A DNA stretch of 64,000 nt from a virus, in IMG/VR virus record IMGVR_UViG_3300017917_004998, positions 59,064 through 123,063 of that record, one strand, 5' to 3'. A program made the position numbers and the translations under genes. A model generated the notes under the pieces. It was not told where the DNA came from and made no database searches. It saw only the letters and a list, made by a program, of their open reading frames with translations. Shown piece after piece: positions 7,488 through 16,851 of the stretch. Every line of letters begins with the position of its first letter. The stretch's first letter is position 1.

Positions 7488-8159
7488 TTAGATCCTAACC
7501 TTTATTAAAGTAGCTTTTTCACTAAATTTTTTAGTATCCAAGACTTCGTAAGTAAGATTTGTTATTCCATCAGAATCTATCTTCTTAATTATATCTTCTA
7601 GACTGGCACCATTTTTAAACTCAAAGAATTTTCTGAGGTTCTCGTTGTACAGATCTTGCGTAATAATTCTTTCGTGAGACAAAGAAGAGTATCTTCCAAT
7701 TTTTCTAAGTGGCTTTATTCCTTTTGCGATGCACCTAAACATAATGTCATCATCCTCCGCTCCCCATCCCCAGTAGTCATTCGAGTAACCGTTAACCTTA
7801 AAAATTGAATGCTTATCAAAAAGTGTAACACCACCAAAATATCCTGGATAAGGTAGCGTAAAATTGAATTGCTCAGCCTCTGATGCTAAATGTGTTGGCG
7901 TATTAACATAGGAATAGTCTGAAGATATCGGTAGCATATCTACATCATGGAAACAATAATATGTCGAATTCTCTGCGTGTACAGCACCTATATTCAATAT
8001 CTTACCACGATTAAAAGGTTTTCCTTCCTCCTGTTCAACAATCAATATCTCGTAATTTATACCTTCCAAAAAATTACCACTCTCCATAGCTGGCAGGAAT
8101 TTATCCAGGTGATCCTGTCTGTCACGATATGGAACAACGATAGTTAATTTTTCATCCAT
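7488..8159 (-). CDS. beta-1,4-galactosyltransferase-like (GT7)
   Basis: A 223-residue enzyme with the hallmark motifs of the beta-1,4-galactosyltransferase family. An N-terminal strand is followed by PYRDR, then FNRGK (residues 49-53) and the metal-binding DVD (72-74). FGGVTLF is followed by GYSNDYWGWGAEDDD (124-138), the acceptor/catalytic segment. It has no membrane anchor, unlike animal homologues, so it would act in the host cytoplasm. It transfers a hexose or hexosamine to a glycan acceptor. It is divergent from the main glycan island, which starts 68 bases away. Confidence 0.85.
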   Translation of the reverse strand: MDEKLTIVVPYRDRQDHLDKFLPAMESGNFLEGINYEILIVEQEEGKPFNRGKILNIGAVHAENSTYYCFHDVDMLPISSDYSYVNTPTHLASEAEQFNFTLPYPGYFGGVTLFDKHSIFKVNGYSNDYWGWGAEDDDIMFRCIAKGIKPLRKIGRYSSLSHERIITQDLYNENLRKFFEFKNGASLEDIIKKIDSDGITNLTYEVLDTKKFSEKATLIKVRI

Positions 8160-8227
8160 TTCAATTTTACGGCACTTTTTTAGAAAGTTTCTGAAATTCC
8201 CGCCCTTTCATAAACTACAATTGATTA

Positions 8228-9073
8228 ATGATATCTTTTAGATCAATTGGTTATATGGGAAGACTTGGGAACCAGATGTTCCAGTTTGCATCTTCTGTTG
8301 CAATTGCAAAAAGACTTGGTTATGATGTATTTTTTCCTATTGAAAATTGTTTTTCCGTTTATCCAAATGGTCCAATTGATCCTAAGACAAATTTACACAT
8401 CCCGGTCAAATGTGACCTATTAGATTGCTTCGATATTCCGCTATCTTTTTTTAGAAAATCCGGCGAGATCTCAACACAATCAACTGTACAAGAGAGAACG
8501 TTTACTTTCGATCCAGATATGTTTAACATCAGCGATGGATCGGATCTATCAGGATATTTCCAGACTGAAAAATACTTCAAATCTATCAGGGAAGATATCT
8601 TAGAATATTTTTCATTCAAATCTGAAATTTCAGAGAGAGCTTCAGAATACTGGACAGAAAACATTGGAGTTTTTTTGGACAACTCTAAATCTGTTTCTGT
8701 ACACGTTAGAAGAGGTGATTATACTCTATATCCTGGACATCACCCAGTTTGTTCTGATGAATATTACACCGAGGCTATTTCCAGATTTGACACAGGTCAC
8801 AAGTTTATTGTTTTCTCTGATGACCTTGATTGGTGCAAAGAGAAATTTGGGTCAGATCAATTTTTTGTAGTTGATTCTGGTAGCCCCTTTGTCGATCTCA
8901 TGTTGATGTCGATGTGTGATCATCACATTAATGCTAATAGCTCTTTTAGTTGGTGGGGATCCTGGCTAAATCGGAATGAAGACAGGATAACTATTTGTCC
9001 TTCTAATTGGTTTGGTCCCATGATAGATAAAAATACTAAGGATGTATACTGCACAGGATGGGAGATAATTTAA
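8228..9073 (+). CDS. alpha-1,2-fucosyltransferase-like (GT11)
   Basis: A 281-residue GT11-type enzyme. The N-terminus has GRLGNQMFQFA, the centre has the GDP-fucose-binding VHVRRGDY, and the C-terminal part has NSSFSWWGSWLN. These are the three diagnostic GT11 blocks. It likely transfers fucose or a related deoxysugar from a GDP donor. It is the first gene of the glycan island; its end overlaps the next gene by 16 bases. Confidence 0.85.
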   Translation: MISFRSIGYMGRLGNQMFQFASSVAIAKRLGYDVFFPIENCFSVYPNGPIDPKTNLHIPVKCDLLDCFDIPLSFFRKSGEISTQSTVQERTFTFDPDMFNISDGSDLSGYFQTEKYFKSIREDILEYFSFKSEISERASEYWTENIGVFLDNSKSVSVHVRRGDYTLYPGHHPVCSDEYYTEAISRFDTGHKFIVFSDDLDWCKEKFGSDQFFVVDSGSPFVDLMLMSMCDHHINANSSFSWWGSWLNRNEDRITICPSNWFGPMIDKNTKDVYCTGWEII

Positions 9074-9819
9074 AAAATAACTTTTTTAGCATTACGATCA
9101 ATACTTTCAACCACGAGGATTGGATTGAAAATTGTTTATTGAGTTGCTTAAATCAGGACTATGATAATTTTGAGGTAATTGTTATAGACGACATTTCAAA
9201 CGACAGTACTTTTGAGATATGCAAAAGTGTCCAGGAGAGATTTCCGGACAGACTGATTGCAATTCAAAACAAAGAAAAAATATACTCACAGGTTAGAAAC
9301 ATACTGGAACTTACCAGATTATCAAAGCCAGGCTCTATCGTTATCTCCGCTGATGGAGACGATTGTTTAAAAAACGATCAGGTTTTAAACAAGCTTAATT
9401 CTGTTTATAACAGTGGTGAAGTTTGGATGACGTACGGAAGATACGAAGAGTTTCCATATCGTGACGTCTCGTCTAGCTATTATGCTTATCCTGACATTGT
9501 TGTTGAAAAAAATCTTTTCAGAGAACATAGATGGATGGCTTCACATTTAAGATCTTATAAAAGGGAGCTTTTTTTAAAAATTGACGAGAATGATTTTAAA
9601 TTACCTGATGGTCAGTGGCTAGACGTTACTGGAGACCAGGCTTTTATGCTACCAATGTTGGAAATGTCATCTGAAAGAAGCCGGTTTATTGCTGACATTC
9701 TTTACGTTTATAATGTTGCAAACCCAACTAGAGACGGAGCAACAAAGGTAGCTAGGCAAGAAGAGGTTGCAAGGTACATCAGATCTAAACAAAAATACTC
9801 AAGATTACAATCACTTTAA
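9058..9819 (+). CDS. GT2-family glycosyltransferase
   Basis: A 253-residue GT-A enzyme. It begins with SITINTFNHEDWIENCLLSCLNQ, then EVIVIDDISNDST, and has the metal-binding SADGDD near residue 100. These are standard GT2 features. The later GDQAFMLPMLE segment fits the acceptor region. The start overlaps the GT11 gene, indicating translational coupling. Donor and acceptor are unknown. Confidence 0.8.
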   Translation: MGDNLKNNFFSITINTFNHEDWIENCLLSCLNQDYDNFEVIVIDDISNDSTFEICKSVQERFPDRLIAIQNKEKIYSQVRNILELTRLSKPGSIVISADGDDCLKNDQVLNKLNSVYNSGEVWMTYGRYEEFPYRDVSSSYYAYPDIVVEKNLFREHRWMASHLRSYKRELFLKIDENDFKLPDGQWLDVTGDQAFMLPMLEMSSERSRFIADILYVYNVANPTRDGATKVARQEEVARYIRSKQKYSRLQSL

Positions 9820-9820
9820 G

Positions 9821-10531
9821 ATGGACAAAAAATTTTTTATTGCGATCCTCTCTCACTCCAAAAGTATCCATAGAGAAACGCAAAAGACATTACTCTTTGA
9901 AACGAATAGGGATAGATTTATAATTTATTACTTCATCGGTGATCCCACGTTAGAATGTGAGTACAAGGTTGATGCAGAAAATAATATCGTTTATCTCAAC
10001 GTCCCTGATAATTATGAGTCCCTACCATACAAAACATACGGAGCAATAAAATTTGCTTATGATAATTTTTCTGACCAGATACACGGGGTTCTAAAAACAG
10101 ACGACGACATTGCATTGGATTTAGATAAGGTGCACACGTACCTGGAGGAAAATAAGGATACAGCATACTGCGGGATTGCAACGGTAATTTCGGATCCTCA
10201 CAATCTATCAAGATGGCACATGGGAAAATGTGAATCGCCAATTCTTAATGCTACACCGCAAAGGATTCCATTAACTGTCTATTGTGCGGGAGGTGGATAT
10301 TATCTTAATCTGAGTTCTATGCAAAAATTTGTCTGGTCTAAGGACTTGTTAAACGGTATGATCTTCGAAGATGCTGCAACAGGTTATGTTTTGAATTCGA
10401 ATGGCATATTTCCAAAGTCGATAAATCTAATGGAGCATGGCTTTTATTGGGAAGGCATATCGCCGCCAAGAAATTACCAAGTAGTAGCAAGCAGTCAAAG
10501 TAACACAGAGGGACCACTGGGATTAAAATGA
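9821..10531 (+). CDS. GT31-like beta-1,3-galactosyltransferase
   Basis: A 236-residue protein from ATG 9821 (the frame is open to 9767, inside the previous gene). GT31 landmarks are present: YKTYGAIKFAYDN, the DxD-type KTDDDIALD, a CAGGGYYLN segment and FEDAATGYVL, which corresponds to the E-D-V-x-x-G block. GT31 enzymes are mainly known from eukaryotes, with bacterial and viral examples. It likely adds a beta-1,3-linked hexose. It ends in an ATGA overlap with the next gene. Confidence 0.7.
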   Translation: MDKKFFIAILSHSKSIHRETQKTLLFETNRDRFIIYYFIGDPTLECEYKVDAENNIVYLNVPDNYESLPYKTYGAIKFAYDNFSDQIHGVLKTDDDIALDLDKVHTYLEENKDTAYCGIATVISDPHNLSRWHMGKCESPILNATPQRIPLTVYCAGGGYYLNLSSMQKFVWSKDLLNGMIFEDAATGYVLNSNGIFPKSINLMEHGFYWEGISPPRNYQVVASSQSNTEGPLGLK

Positions 10532-11214
10532 TGATATCAATTTGCATACCATGCTATGAGATGGGAGGTAAAGGGCAGGAATTGCTCAAAAAATCCTTCG
10601 ATAAAATTAAAGATCAGACTCATAAAGATTTTGAGGTTGTAATTTCAGACCACAGCCTGGACGATAGAATCAAGGATCTTTGTGAAGAGTATTCTGTATT
10701 TTTTAATATATCATACTTCAGAAATACAAAGGACAGGGGTAACTTTTCAAGTAATTTAAATAACGCTATCCGCAATGCATCTGGTGAAATAATTAAGCTA
10801 CTAATGCAGGACGATTACATTATGGACACGGCATTTTTAGAATCAACAGATCTGATTTTCGCAGACCCTTCAGTGTATTGGTCTGCTTGTGGATGTTTTT
10901 CAGGGTGGAATGAAAACGATTACAAAACACTAATTCCTAGATATGAAGATTTTCCAATCTCCAGATGTGTGAATACTATAGGCAGTCCAAGCGTAATAAC
11001 TATAAGAAATAAAGATGTACAATACTTTGACGAAGGATTAAGCTGGGTAGTTGACCTAGACTATTACAAGAAGATGTACTCAGTCTTCGGAGAACCGCAC
11101 GTGCTACCACATTATTCCATTTTCGTGCAAAGACACCCAGACCAGATAACAAACACTCTCTCTGATGCTGAAAAAACTGTCGAGGAGCTAGAACTTAGAA
11201 GAAGATATGCTTGA
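10528..11214 (+). CDS. GT2-family glycosyltransferase
   Basis: A 228-residue GT-A enzyme with SICIPCYEMGGKG at the start, FEVVISDHSLDD, and the acidic QDDYIMD near residue 92 in the position of the DxD motif. ATG 10528 overlaps the preceding stop (ATGA) and its end overlaps the next gene by 8 bases. Confidence 0.75.
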   Translation: MMISICIPCYEMGGKGQELLKKSFDKIKDQTHKDFEVVISDHSLDDRIKDLCEEYSVFFNISYFRNTKDRGNFSSNLNNAIRNASGEIIKLLMQDDYIMDTAFLESTDLIFADPSVYWSACGCFSGWNENDYKTLIPRYEDFPISRCVNTIGSPSVITIRNKDVQYFDEGLSWVVDLDYYKKMYSVFGEPHVLPHYSIFVQRHPDQITNTLSDAEKTVEELELRRRYA

Positions 11215-11866
11215 TTTAAAAAACGTAACACTTATTGCTTTAACTAGTGTGAGAATACCACAAACAGTTAAAGCACTCGAATACAGCTGTCGTGGGATTA
11301 ACTTCGGATCTGTTAAATTGGCTTCCGATGTTAAGCCAGACTTTTTACCTGATTATATCACTCACGAGTTCACAGAGAAAAGCTCTAATATCGACGAGTG
11401 GAACTATAACATAATTTACAATTTATCCAAACACATTGAAACCGACTATGCTATTCTGATTCATGACAATGGATTTATAGTTAACCCTGAATCCTGGAGA
11501 GACGAATTTCTTAATTATGATTATATTGGTGCTCCCTGGCCTCTCCCATCAGACGATTTTTCATACAGAGATATAAATGGAGAAATCATTAGACAAGGAA
11601 ATAGCGTTTCTTTAAGGAGTAAAAAACTAATAGATGTTCCAAATAAGCTAGATCTCGAATGGAAAGATTTCCACGGGTTTACGAACGAGGACGGGTTTAT
11701 CTGTGTGAATTATAGACACAGGTATATAGAGGAGGGTTGCAAATTTGCAGATCTTGACGTTGCAAAATATTTTTCACACGAGACACAGCTGGAAGAAATC
11801 AAGGGCATAAAGCCTTTTGCATTCCATAACTATTACGGGAATAACAGCAATTACCCTAAATTCTGA
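11207..11866 (+). CDS. DUF5672-type glycan enzyme
   Basis: A 219-residue protein that fits DUF5672. ALTSVRIPQTVKALEYSC is at the start, DYAILIHDNGFIVNPESW lies in the middle, GAPWP follows, and the C-terminus has NEDGFICVNYRHRYIEEGCKFA. This family is found next to glycosyltransferases and looks like a GT-A-type transferase. Its position inside a run of transferase genes supports a role in glycan assembly; the reaction is unknown. Confidence 0.65.
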   Translation: MLDLKNVTLIALTSVRIPQTVKALEYSCRGINFGSVKLASDVKPDFLPDYITHEFTEKSSNIDEWNYNIIYNLSKHIETDYAILIHDNGFIVNPESWRDEFLNYDYIGAPWPLPSDDFSYRDINGEIIRQGNSVSLRSKKLIDVPNKLDLEWKDFHGFTNEDGFICVNYRHRYIEEGCKFADLDVAKYFSHETQLEEIKGIKPFAFHNYYGNNSNYPKF

Positions 11867-11869
11867 CAA

Positions 11870-12508
11870 ATGAAAAAAACAAAGCCATTTTTTGTAATCT
11901 CTAGATACTCGGAGGATCCTTCGTGGGTAAAAGATATAACAGACAACTATATCATCTATAACAAAGGGAACGAGCTATCACCAGAATTTAAACAAAAATT
12001 GCTCCCTAATTTTGGAGGAAACCAATACGACATATTTAGCTTTATTCACGAGAACTATAACGATCTTCCAGAGTTAATGATTTTTGTACAGGGTGACCCT
12101 TTCGACCACTGTCTAAAAGAAAGATTTGACATGTTGATTAAAAACGATTCTTACACCCAGCTTTTTGGTGACGTGAACTATCCAGATGGTGAATATGATG
12201 AACCCAATAACAATTGGTATATAGATCCAGTGCAGAGAGACAAAAATATCAAATCAAGCATCGGTAGTTTTGACGAGTATGCACAGATGATTTTTGGAGA
12301 TTACACACCACTGGACAGACTTAAATTTCCTCCAGGGTCTCAGATATTAGTAGAAAAAGACAGATGCAGATTTTACAGCAGAGAGTTTTGGGAAAAGCTC
12401 ATGTCTTTAATCCCCAAGGAAATAGGTTTGAACGGTGGTGTAGAAGCCCACATTATAGAAAGATCTATTGACCTAATTTTCCAAAATAAATATAAAGAGA
12501 AAATATAA
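11870..12508 (+). CDS. DUF3431-type glycan-associated protein
   Basis: A 212-residue protein resembling DUF3431. It has a start with RYSEDPSWVKD, then IIYNKG, LPNFGGNQYDIFSFIHENYNDLPE and FVQGDPFDHC. The family is associated with glycan biosynthesis loci. The gene starts 3 bases after the preceding stop and is 2 bases before the radical SAM gene, so it is part of one operon. Confidence 0.6.
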   Translation: MKKTKPFFVISRYSEDPSWVKDITDNYIIYNKGNELSPEFKQKLLPNFGGNQYDIFSFIHENYNDLPELMIFVQGDPFDHCLKERFDMLIKNDSYTQLFGDVNYPDGEYDEPNNNWYIDPVQRDKNIKSSIGSFDEYAQMIFGDYTPLDRLKFPPGSQILVEKDRCRFYSREFWEKLMSLIPKEIGLNGGVEAHIIERSIDLIFQNKYKEKI

Positions 12509-12510
12509 AT

Positions 12511-13563
12511 ATGACAGAAAATAAAAAAGTCGAGGGTAGAAGCTTTACCAGCAATTCAGTTAAGCTACTTAAGCATCTAGATAAACTAAAAAGAATTCAA
12601 GATAACGAATCGCCTTCACCTGTGATGGCACACATATCTCTGATCAATGCTTGCAACCTAACTTGTTCTTTTTGTTGCTTTGCTAATAGGGATTTATCAG
12701 ATAGACTTTCTTTAGAAAAAGTAAAACAAGCATTAGATTCTTTTAGAAAGATTGGAGTAACTGGTGTGGAATTTACTGGCGGTGGGGAGCCAACTCTACA
12801 TCCAGACTTTCCAGAGATTGTAGATTATGCACATTCTTTAGGATTTAAACTTGGACTTTGTACCAACGGAAAAAACCTTGGTACAAAAATTAAAAAAGAC
12901 ACCGTTTCAAAATTCAGTTGGATCAGACTTGGCCTTTATGGCTTTTACGAAAACTATGAATATGATCTTAGTGTATTCGAGGGTACTGAAACTTCAATTT
13001 CTGCAGCATATGTTTGGGACGAAGCTGTAGAAACATCAAGTAATCCAAATATTACTGGAAATTGGTCAGATCCCAAGAAAAAGATTTTGGCTAAGAATTT
13101 TCAGAAAAGGGAGAATTTTTTAAGAATGATAGATTGGGTTGAGAATAATAAGATACCAACAAGAATCGCATTTAATGCAATTAAAAATGTAGAAGAGGTA
13201 GAAAAGGACATTGCAACAATTCGTGAGGTCTTAGCACAGCATGATCTAAGTTACGCTTTTCTATCAGATTTTAATTTTAAAGGAAGCAGAAGAAACGATC
13301 ACTGCTACATGCACATGGTTAAGCCATTTCTTTTTACCGATGGTTATATTTATGCTTGTCCTTCTGCAGAGCTATCTCTCGAAAACAATTACAACTATGT
13401 TCCAGAATCACAATTCATGGTTTGTGACATTGATGGGATAGAAGAATTTTATAGCAAACCACCATCACTAAGACACCATGCCTGCAAATATTGTAAATAT
13501 GCGATTCAGAACGAGCTGATAGACGACATAATTACACCAACTTCGCACAACGAGTTTGCTTAA
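12511..13563 (+). CDS. radical SAM enzyme
   Basis: A 350-residue radical SAM protein. The [4Fe-4S] cluster motif is C48-x3-C52-x2-C55 (NACNLTCSFCC), followed by FTGGGEPTLHPDF and LGLCTNGK. The C-terminal part has further cysteines (YACPSAE, and HACKYCKYA near the end) that could hold an auxiliary cluster, as in SPASM/twitch enzymes. It is embedded among glycosyltransferases, so the substrate may be a sugar, a nucleotide sugar or a modified protein. The reaction cannot be assigned. Confidence 0.8.
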   Translation: MTENKKVEGRSFTSNSVKLLKHLDKLKRIQDNESPSPVMAHISLINACNLTCSFCCFANRDLSDRLSLEKVKQALDSFRKIGVTGVEFTGGGEPTLHPDFPEIVDYAHSLGFKLGLCTNGKNLGTKIKKDTVSKFSWIRLGLYGFYENYEYDLSVFEGTETSISAAYVWDEAVETSSNPNITGNWSDPKKKILAKNFQKRENFLRMIDWVENNKIPTRIAFNAIKNVEEVEKDIATIREVLAQHDLSYAFLSDFNFKGSRRNDHCYMHMVKPFLFTDGYIYACPSAELSLENNYNYVPESQFMVCDIDGIEEFYSKPPSLRHHACKYCKYAIQNELIDDIITPTSHNEFA

Positions 13564-13599
13564 TGTGTGTAAGAACAGATTTTTTTGAAACGAAATAAG

Positions 13600-14232
13600 A
13601 TGAAAAAGAAAAATAATTTATTTGACCATGACTATTACGAGAATGGTGTAAAACAAGGAATAAGCGGTTATGAGAATTATAAATGGATTCCGACAAGAAG
13701 TATTCCAGAAGCTATTACAATCTGCGAAAAAATCGAATTTACTTCTGCTTTAGATTTTGGATGCGCAAAAGGATTTTTGGTTCATGCTTTAAGATTAATT
13801 AGCGATAAGCCAATCTATGGTGTAGATATAAGTGAATATGCAATAGAATCAAGCATCCCTCAAGTAAGAGATAGCCTATTTTTAATGGATGGAAAGCTTT
13901 CAGATTTATCAATTAACGTGGATCTAATTATTGCTAAAGATGTTTTAGAGCACATTCCTGAGGAAGACATAGATGATGTTTTTGCTGAATTCTATAAAAC
14001 CTGTAATAAAGCTTTTTTAGTAATCCCGTTGGGCGACAACGACTCTTTTAGAATTAGAGAGTATGAAATGGACAGGACACACGTCACCAAAAAAGATGAA
14101 GAGTGGTGGTTTGATAAAATAAGAAAGTCTGGATTCAAACTTAAATTTTTTGATTATTCATTGGGTAATATCAAAGAAAAATGGATTGGCCCACACAAAT
14201 ACGGTAACGGATTTTTTATTATAGAAAAATGA
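13600..14232 (+). CDS. class I SAM-dependent methyltransferase
   Basis: A protein of about 210 residues. SAM-binding motif I is ALDFGCAKGFLVHAL, followed by YGVDIS (motif II) and LIIAKDVLEHIPEED (motif post-II). The frame opens at TTG 13585, but ATG 13600 is a better start. It is probably an O-methyltransferase acting on a sugar of the glycan, judged from its neighbours. It ends in an ATGA overlap with the next gene. Confidence 0.75.
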   Translation: MKKKNNLFDHDYYENGVKQGISGYENYKWIPTRSIPEAITICEKIEFTSALDFGCAKGFLVHALRLISDKPIYGVDISEYAIESSIPQVRDSLFLMDGKLSDLSINVDLIIAKDVLEHIPEEDIDDVFAEFYKTCNKAFLVIPLGDNDSFRIREYEMDRTHVTKKDEEWWFDKIRKSGFKLKFFDYSLGNIKEKWIGPHKYGNGFFIIEK

Positions 14233-15140
14233 TTACCACGAATTTAACAGGTAATCTCGGGAACCACATGTGGCAATATGCCGTGTGTAGAGCGGTAGCT
14301 GAAAAGGTTGGTTTTGAGTGGGGTATTAATCCTACACCAACACACGATTACCACAATGGTATGAATCAGATGTATTTTATGGATGTGGATTTTGGTAAAA
14401 TTCCAGCTGGTGATTTTACAGATTTTCACGAAAGATGGATATCATACAAGCACATAGATGATGTGAATATAACTTTGTTGGATCCAAGAGTTTATGAGAT
14501 AGCAGACAACACAAGGCTAATCGGTCATAACGGTGCTTTTGGTGGAATCTATCAATGCGAGGATTACCTAATCGAAAGAAAAGATGAAATTTACAATTGG
14601 TTTAAGATTGGTGATAGTTACAGAAATAAATATTCGGATGAAATTAAAAATCTAGGGTTTACGACAGATGAAAATCTTTGCATCATTAATTTTAGAGGTG
14701 GGGAATATGTTGGTTTAACAAACGTAATTCTCAGAAAAGAATATTGGAGAGATGCTATTAACAGTATGCTTTCGTTAAACCCTAATATGAAATTTCTGGT
14801 TGTGACTGATGATGTCAATGCTTCAAAAATGTACATGCCTTTTGATATTCCGACTATCCACGGAGAAATTGGTTTTGATTTTTTTGTCATCAACGAAGCA
14901 CATTGGTTGATAATTTCCAACTCCACATTTGGCTGGTGGGGTGCTTGGCTAAACAGAAAAGCAAAGAAAATTATAGCACCCAAATTCTGGGCAAGACACA
15001 ACGTTAGCGATGGATATTGGGCAACTGGAGAATCCTACACCAGAGGATTTACATATTTAGATAGAAATGGTGAAGAATTCGATTACGAAACCTGCAAAGC
15101 AGAAGCTCTATCTTATTATAAATCAAAACAAATTTTATGA
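14229..15140 (+). CDS. divergent GT11-like fucosyltransferase
   Basis: A 303-residue protein with GT11 layout: LTGNLGNHMWQYAVCRAVA at the start, and ISNSTFGWWGAWLNRKAKKIIAPKFW near the end. The central HxRRGDY block is altered to NFRGGEY, so donor binding or specificity may differ from the GT11 gene at 8228. The start overlaps the previous stop (ATGA), as does its end with the next gene. Confidence 0.7.
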   Translation: MITTNLTGNLGNHMWQYAVCRAVAEKVGFEWGINPTPTHDYHNGMNQMYFMDVDFGKIPAGDFTDFHERWISYKHIDDVNITLLDPRVYEIADNTRLIGHNGAFGGIYQCEDYLIERKDEIYNWFKIGDSYRNKYSDEIKNLGFTTDENLCIINFRGGEYVGLTNVILRKEYWRDAINSMLSLNPNMKFLVVTDDVNASKMYMPFDIPTIHGEIGFDFFVINEAHWLIISNSTFGWWGAWLNRKAKKIIAPKFWARHNVSDGYWATGESYTRGFTYLDRNGEEFDYETCKAEALSYYKSKQIL

Positions 15141-16066
15141 AATTAAATCTATTGGAATATGAAGAGCTGCAGAGAATCGTAGATTACTCTTTTGGCGACC
15201 AGTCGGGGGTTCTTGGCAACGTTCCGAATGCTTATATGAAGAAAGCAAATTCAAGCAATAACGAATTTGTAGAAGCTGTAAATCTGCACAACGGAAAAGT
15301 AATGACTTTGTTCATAGACAACATCAGACTGTATAGGAGAAAGATAGATTATTCTGATTGGCTGCACAAAAAACCAATATCAGTGCAAGACAAGAATTGG
15401 CTATCTCAATTTGATGACGAGGATCTTCTCGAGCTTTGTTCTAAATTTCCAACTAAGGAATTTGCAATCTTTACTGCATTTGAGGATACGCCTCTGGACC
15501 ATTTTATTGAAGGCAGGATTCCAAAGAACGTAAGATCGATTAATGCAACTAATGCTGTTTATCTTTGCGACAAGATTTTTCCAATGCCACACGGGCTGGA
15601 GAGAATAATGAGACCAGGTTACGATCACCACGAGATACTCAAAAGGTATATCGATATAGATACACCTGCTACAAAGCTAATGTATGTCAACCATAGGGAC
15701 GACACTGGAGAAAGAGGTGGTCTTAGAGATATGTTCAGAGGATGGGCAACAATTTCTGAAAGGTTAACTTATGAACCATACATATCTTCACTAAAGGATC
15801 ACAAATTTGTTCTATGTCCAAGTGGCAATGGAATTGGTTCAGCTAGAAATTGGGAAACACTCTATATGAGAAGGGTTCCTGTTTTGGAATGGCATCCTTA
15901 CAAAGAGGTTGTGTTCAACGGATTCCCTGTTCTTTATGTAGAGAGTTATTCGGAGGTTACCCAGGATTTGCTTGAAAAAAATATACATCTTTACGAAACT
16001 GCTTTAAATATGGATATGCAAAAACTAGATCTATTAAAAATTTACAACGAAAGGATCTTAATATGA
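15137..16066 (+). CDS. exostosin-like glycosyltransferase
   Basis: A 309-residue protein. The C-terminal half carries the exostosin-type donor region: SSLKDHKFVLCPSGNG, then RNWETLYMRRVPVLEW, and a final EV-x2-DLLE helix. The N-terminal half is not recognisable to me. It would use a nucleotide sugar in the cytoplasm. It overlaps both neighbours by ATGA. Confidence 0.6.
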   Translation: MKLNLLEYEELQRIVDYSFGDQSGVLGNVPNAYMKKANSSNNEFVEAVNLHNGKVMTLFIDNIRLYRRKIDYSDWLHKKPISVQDKNWLSQFDDEDLLELCSKFPTKEFAIFTAFEDTPLDHFIEGRIPKNVRSINATNAVYLCDKIFPMPHGLERIMRPGYDHHEILKRYIDIDTPATKLMYVNHRDDTGERGGLRDMFRGWATISERLTYEPYISSLKDHKFVLCPSGNGIGSARNWETLYMRRVPVLEWHPYKEVVFNGFPVLYVESYSEVTQDLLEKNIHLYETALNMDMQKLDLLKIYNERILI

Positions 16067-16806
16067 TTTACGATTGCTTTACATTTTTTAACGAGCTTGA
16101 TTTGCTCGAGATACGACTCAACATCCTCGATGAGCATGTTGATTATTTCGTTTTAGCTGAATGCGAAGAGACTTTTAGCGGGCTTAAAAAACCTCTGTAC
16201 TATAGCGAGAACAAAAGCAGATTTTCTAAATGGAACCATAAGATAATACACCACGTTAACGATAAACTTGAAACCACAAATTCTTTCGAAAGGGCTTTTC
16301 ACCAAAAGGAAAATATAATTAAATCAATTGGTCATCTTGACGATAACGATATAGTTTATTATGGAGATCTTGATGAGATATGGAAACCACAGGATGTTGA
16401 CGATAAAGTTTATAAATTGCACCAATTGAATTACGCTTACTATTTGAATTATAGATCAAGTGAAAAATGGATAGGAACTTTAGTTGGTAGATACAAAAAC
16501 ATCAAAGACCCGGGATTCAATCATTTAAGAGCAAATCCAACCAATTTCAAGCAAGACGGCGGATGGCATTTTACAAGCATGGGTGGTCCAGACCAAATTA
16601 GAAAGAAATTAGAATCGTACGATCACCAGGAATACAACCTGTCTTGGATCAAGGAAACAATAGAGCAAAGAATGGAATCTGGACAAGATTTTGTGGGCAG
16701 ACCTCATGATTGGCAAGGAAAGCCGTTTTCATTTAGAGTGGACGAGACCGATCTACCAGTTTACATTTTAGAAAACAGAGAAAGATATTCAAGTTATTTC
16801 AAATGA
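16063..16806 (+). CDS. GT17-like N-acetylglucosaminyltransferase
   Basis: A 247-residue protein matching the GT17 (MGAT3) family. It has YDCFTFFNELDLLEIRLNIL at the start, VDYFVLAECEETFSGLKKPLYY, then YYGDLDEIW as the acidic motif, and GGWHFTSMGG with a downstream helix. GT17 adds GlcNAc in beta-1,4 linkage in animals; the linkage here is unknown. It is the last gene of the ATGA-coupled run that starts at 13600. Confidence 0.8.
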   Translation: MIYDCFTFFNELDLLEIRLNILDEHVDYFVLAECEETFSGLKKPLYYSENKSRFSKWNHKIIHHVNDKLETTNSFERAFHQKENIIKSIGHLDDNDIVYYGDLDEIWKPQDVDDKVYKLHQLNYAYYLNYRSSEKWIGTLVGRYKNIKDPGFNHLRANPTNFKQDGGWHFTSMGGPDQIRKKLESYDHQEYNLSWIKETIEQRMESGQDFVGRPHDWQGKPFSFRVDETDLPVYILENRERYSSYFK

Positions 16807-16851
16807 AACTATTTAGATAATAATTCTACTAATCATGATAAAACTAAGTAA

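Noticed and set aside
14618-15001. Minus-strand ORF of 127 aa opposite the GT11-like gene
   Set aside because: Shadow frame of a real gene; no family motifs.
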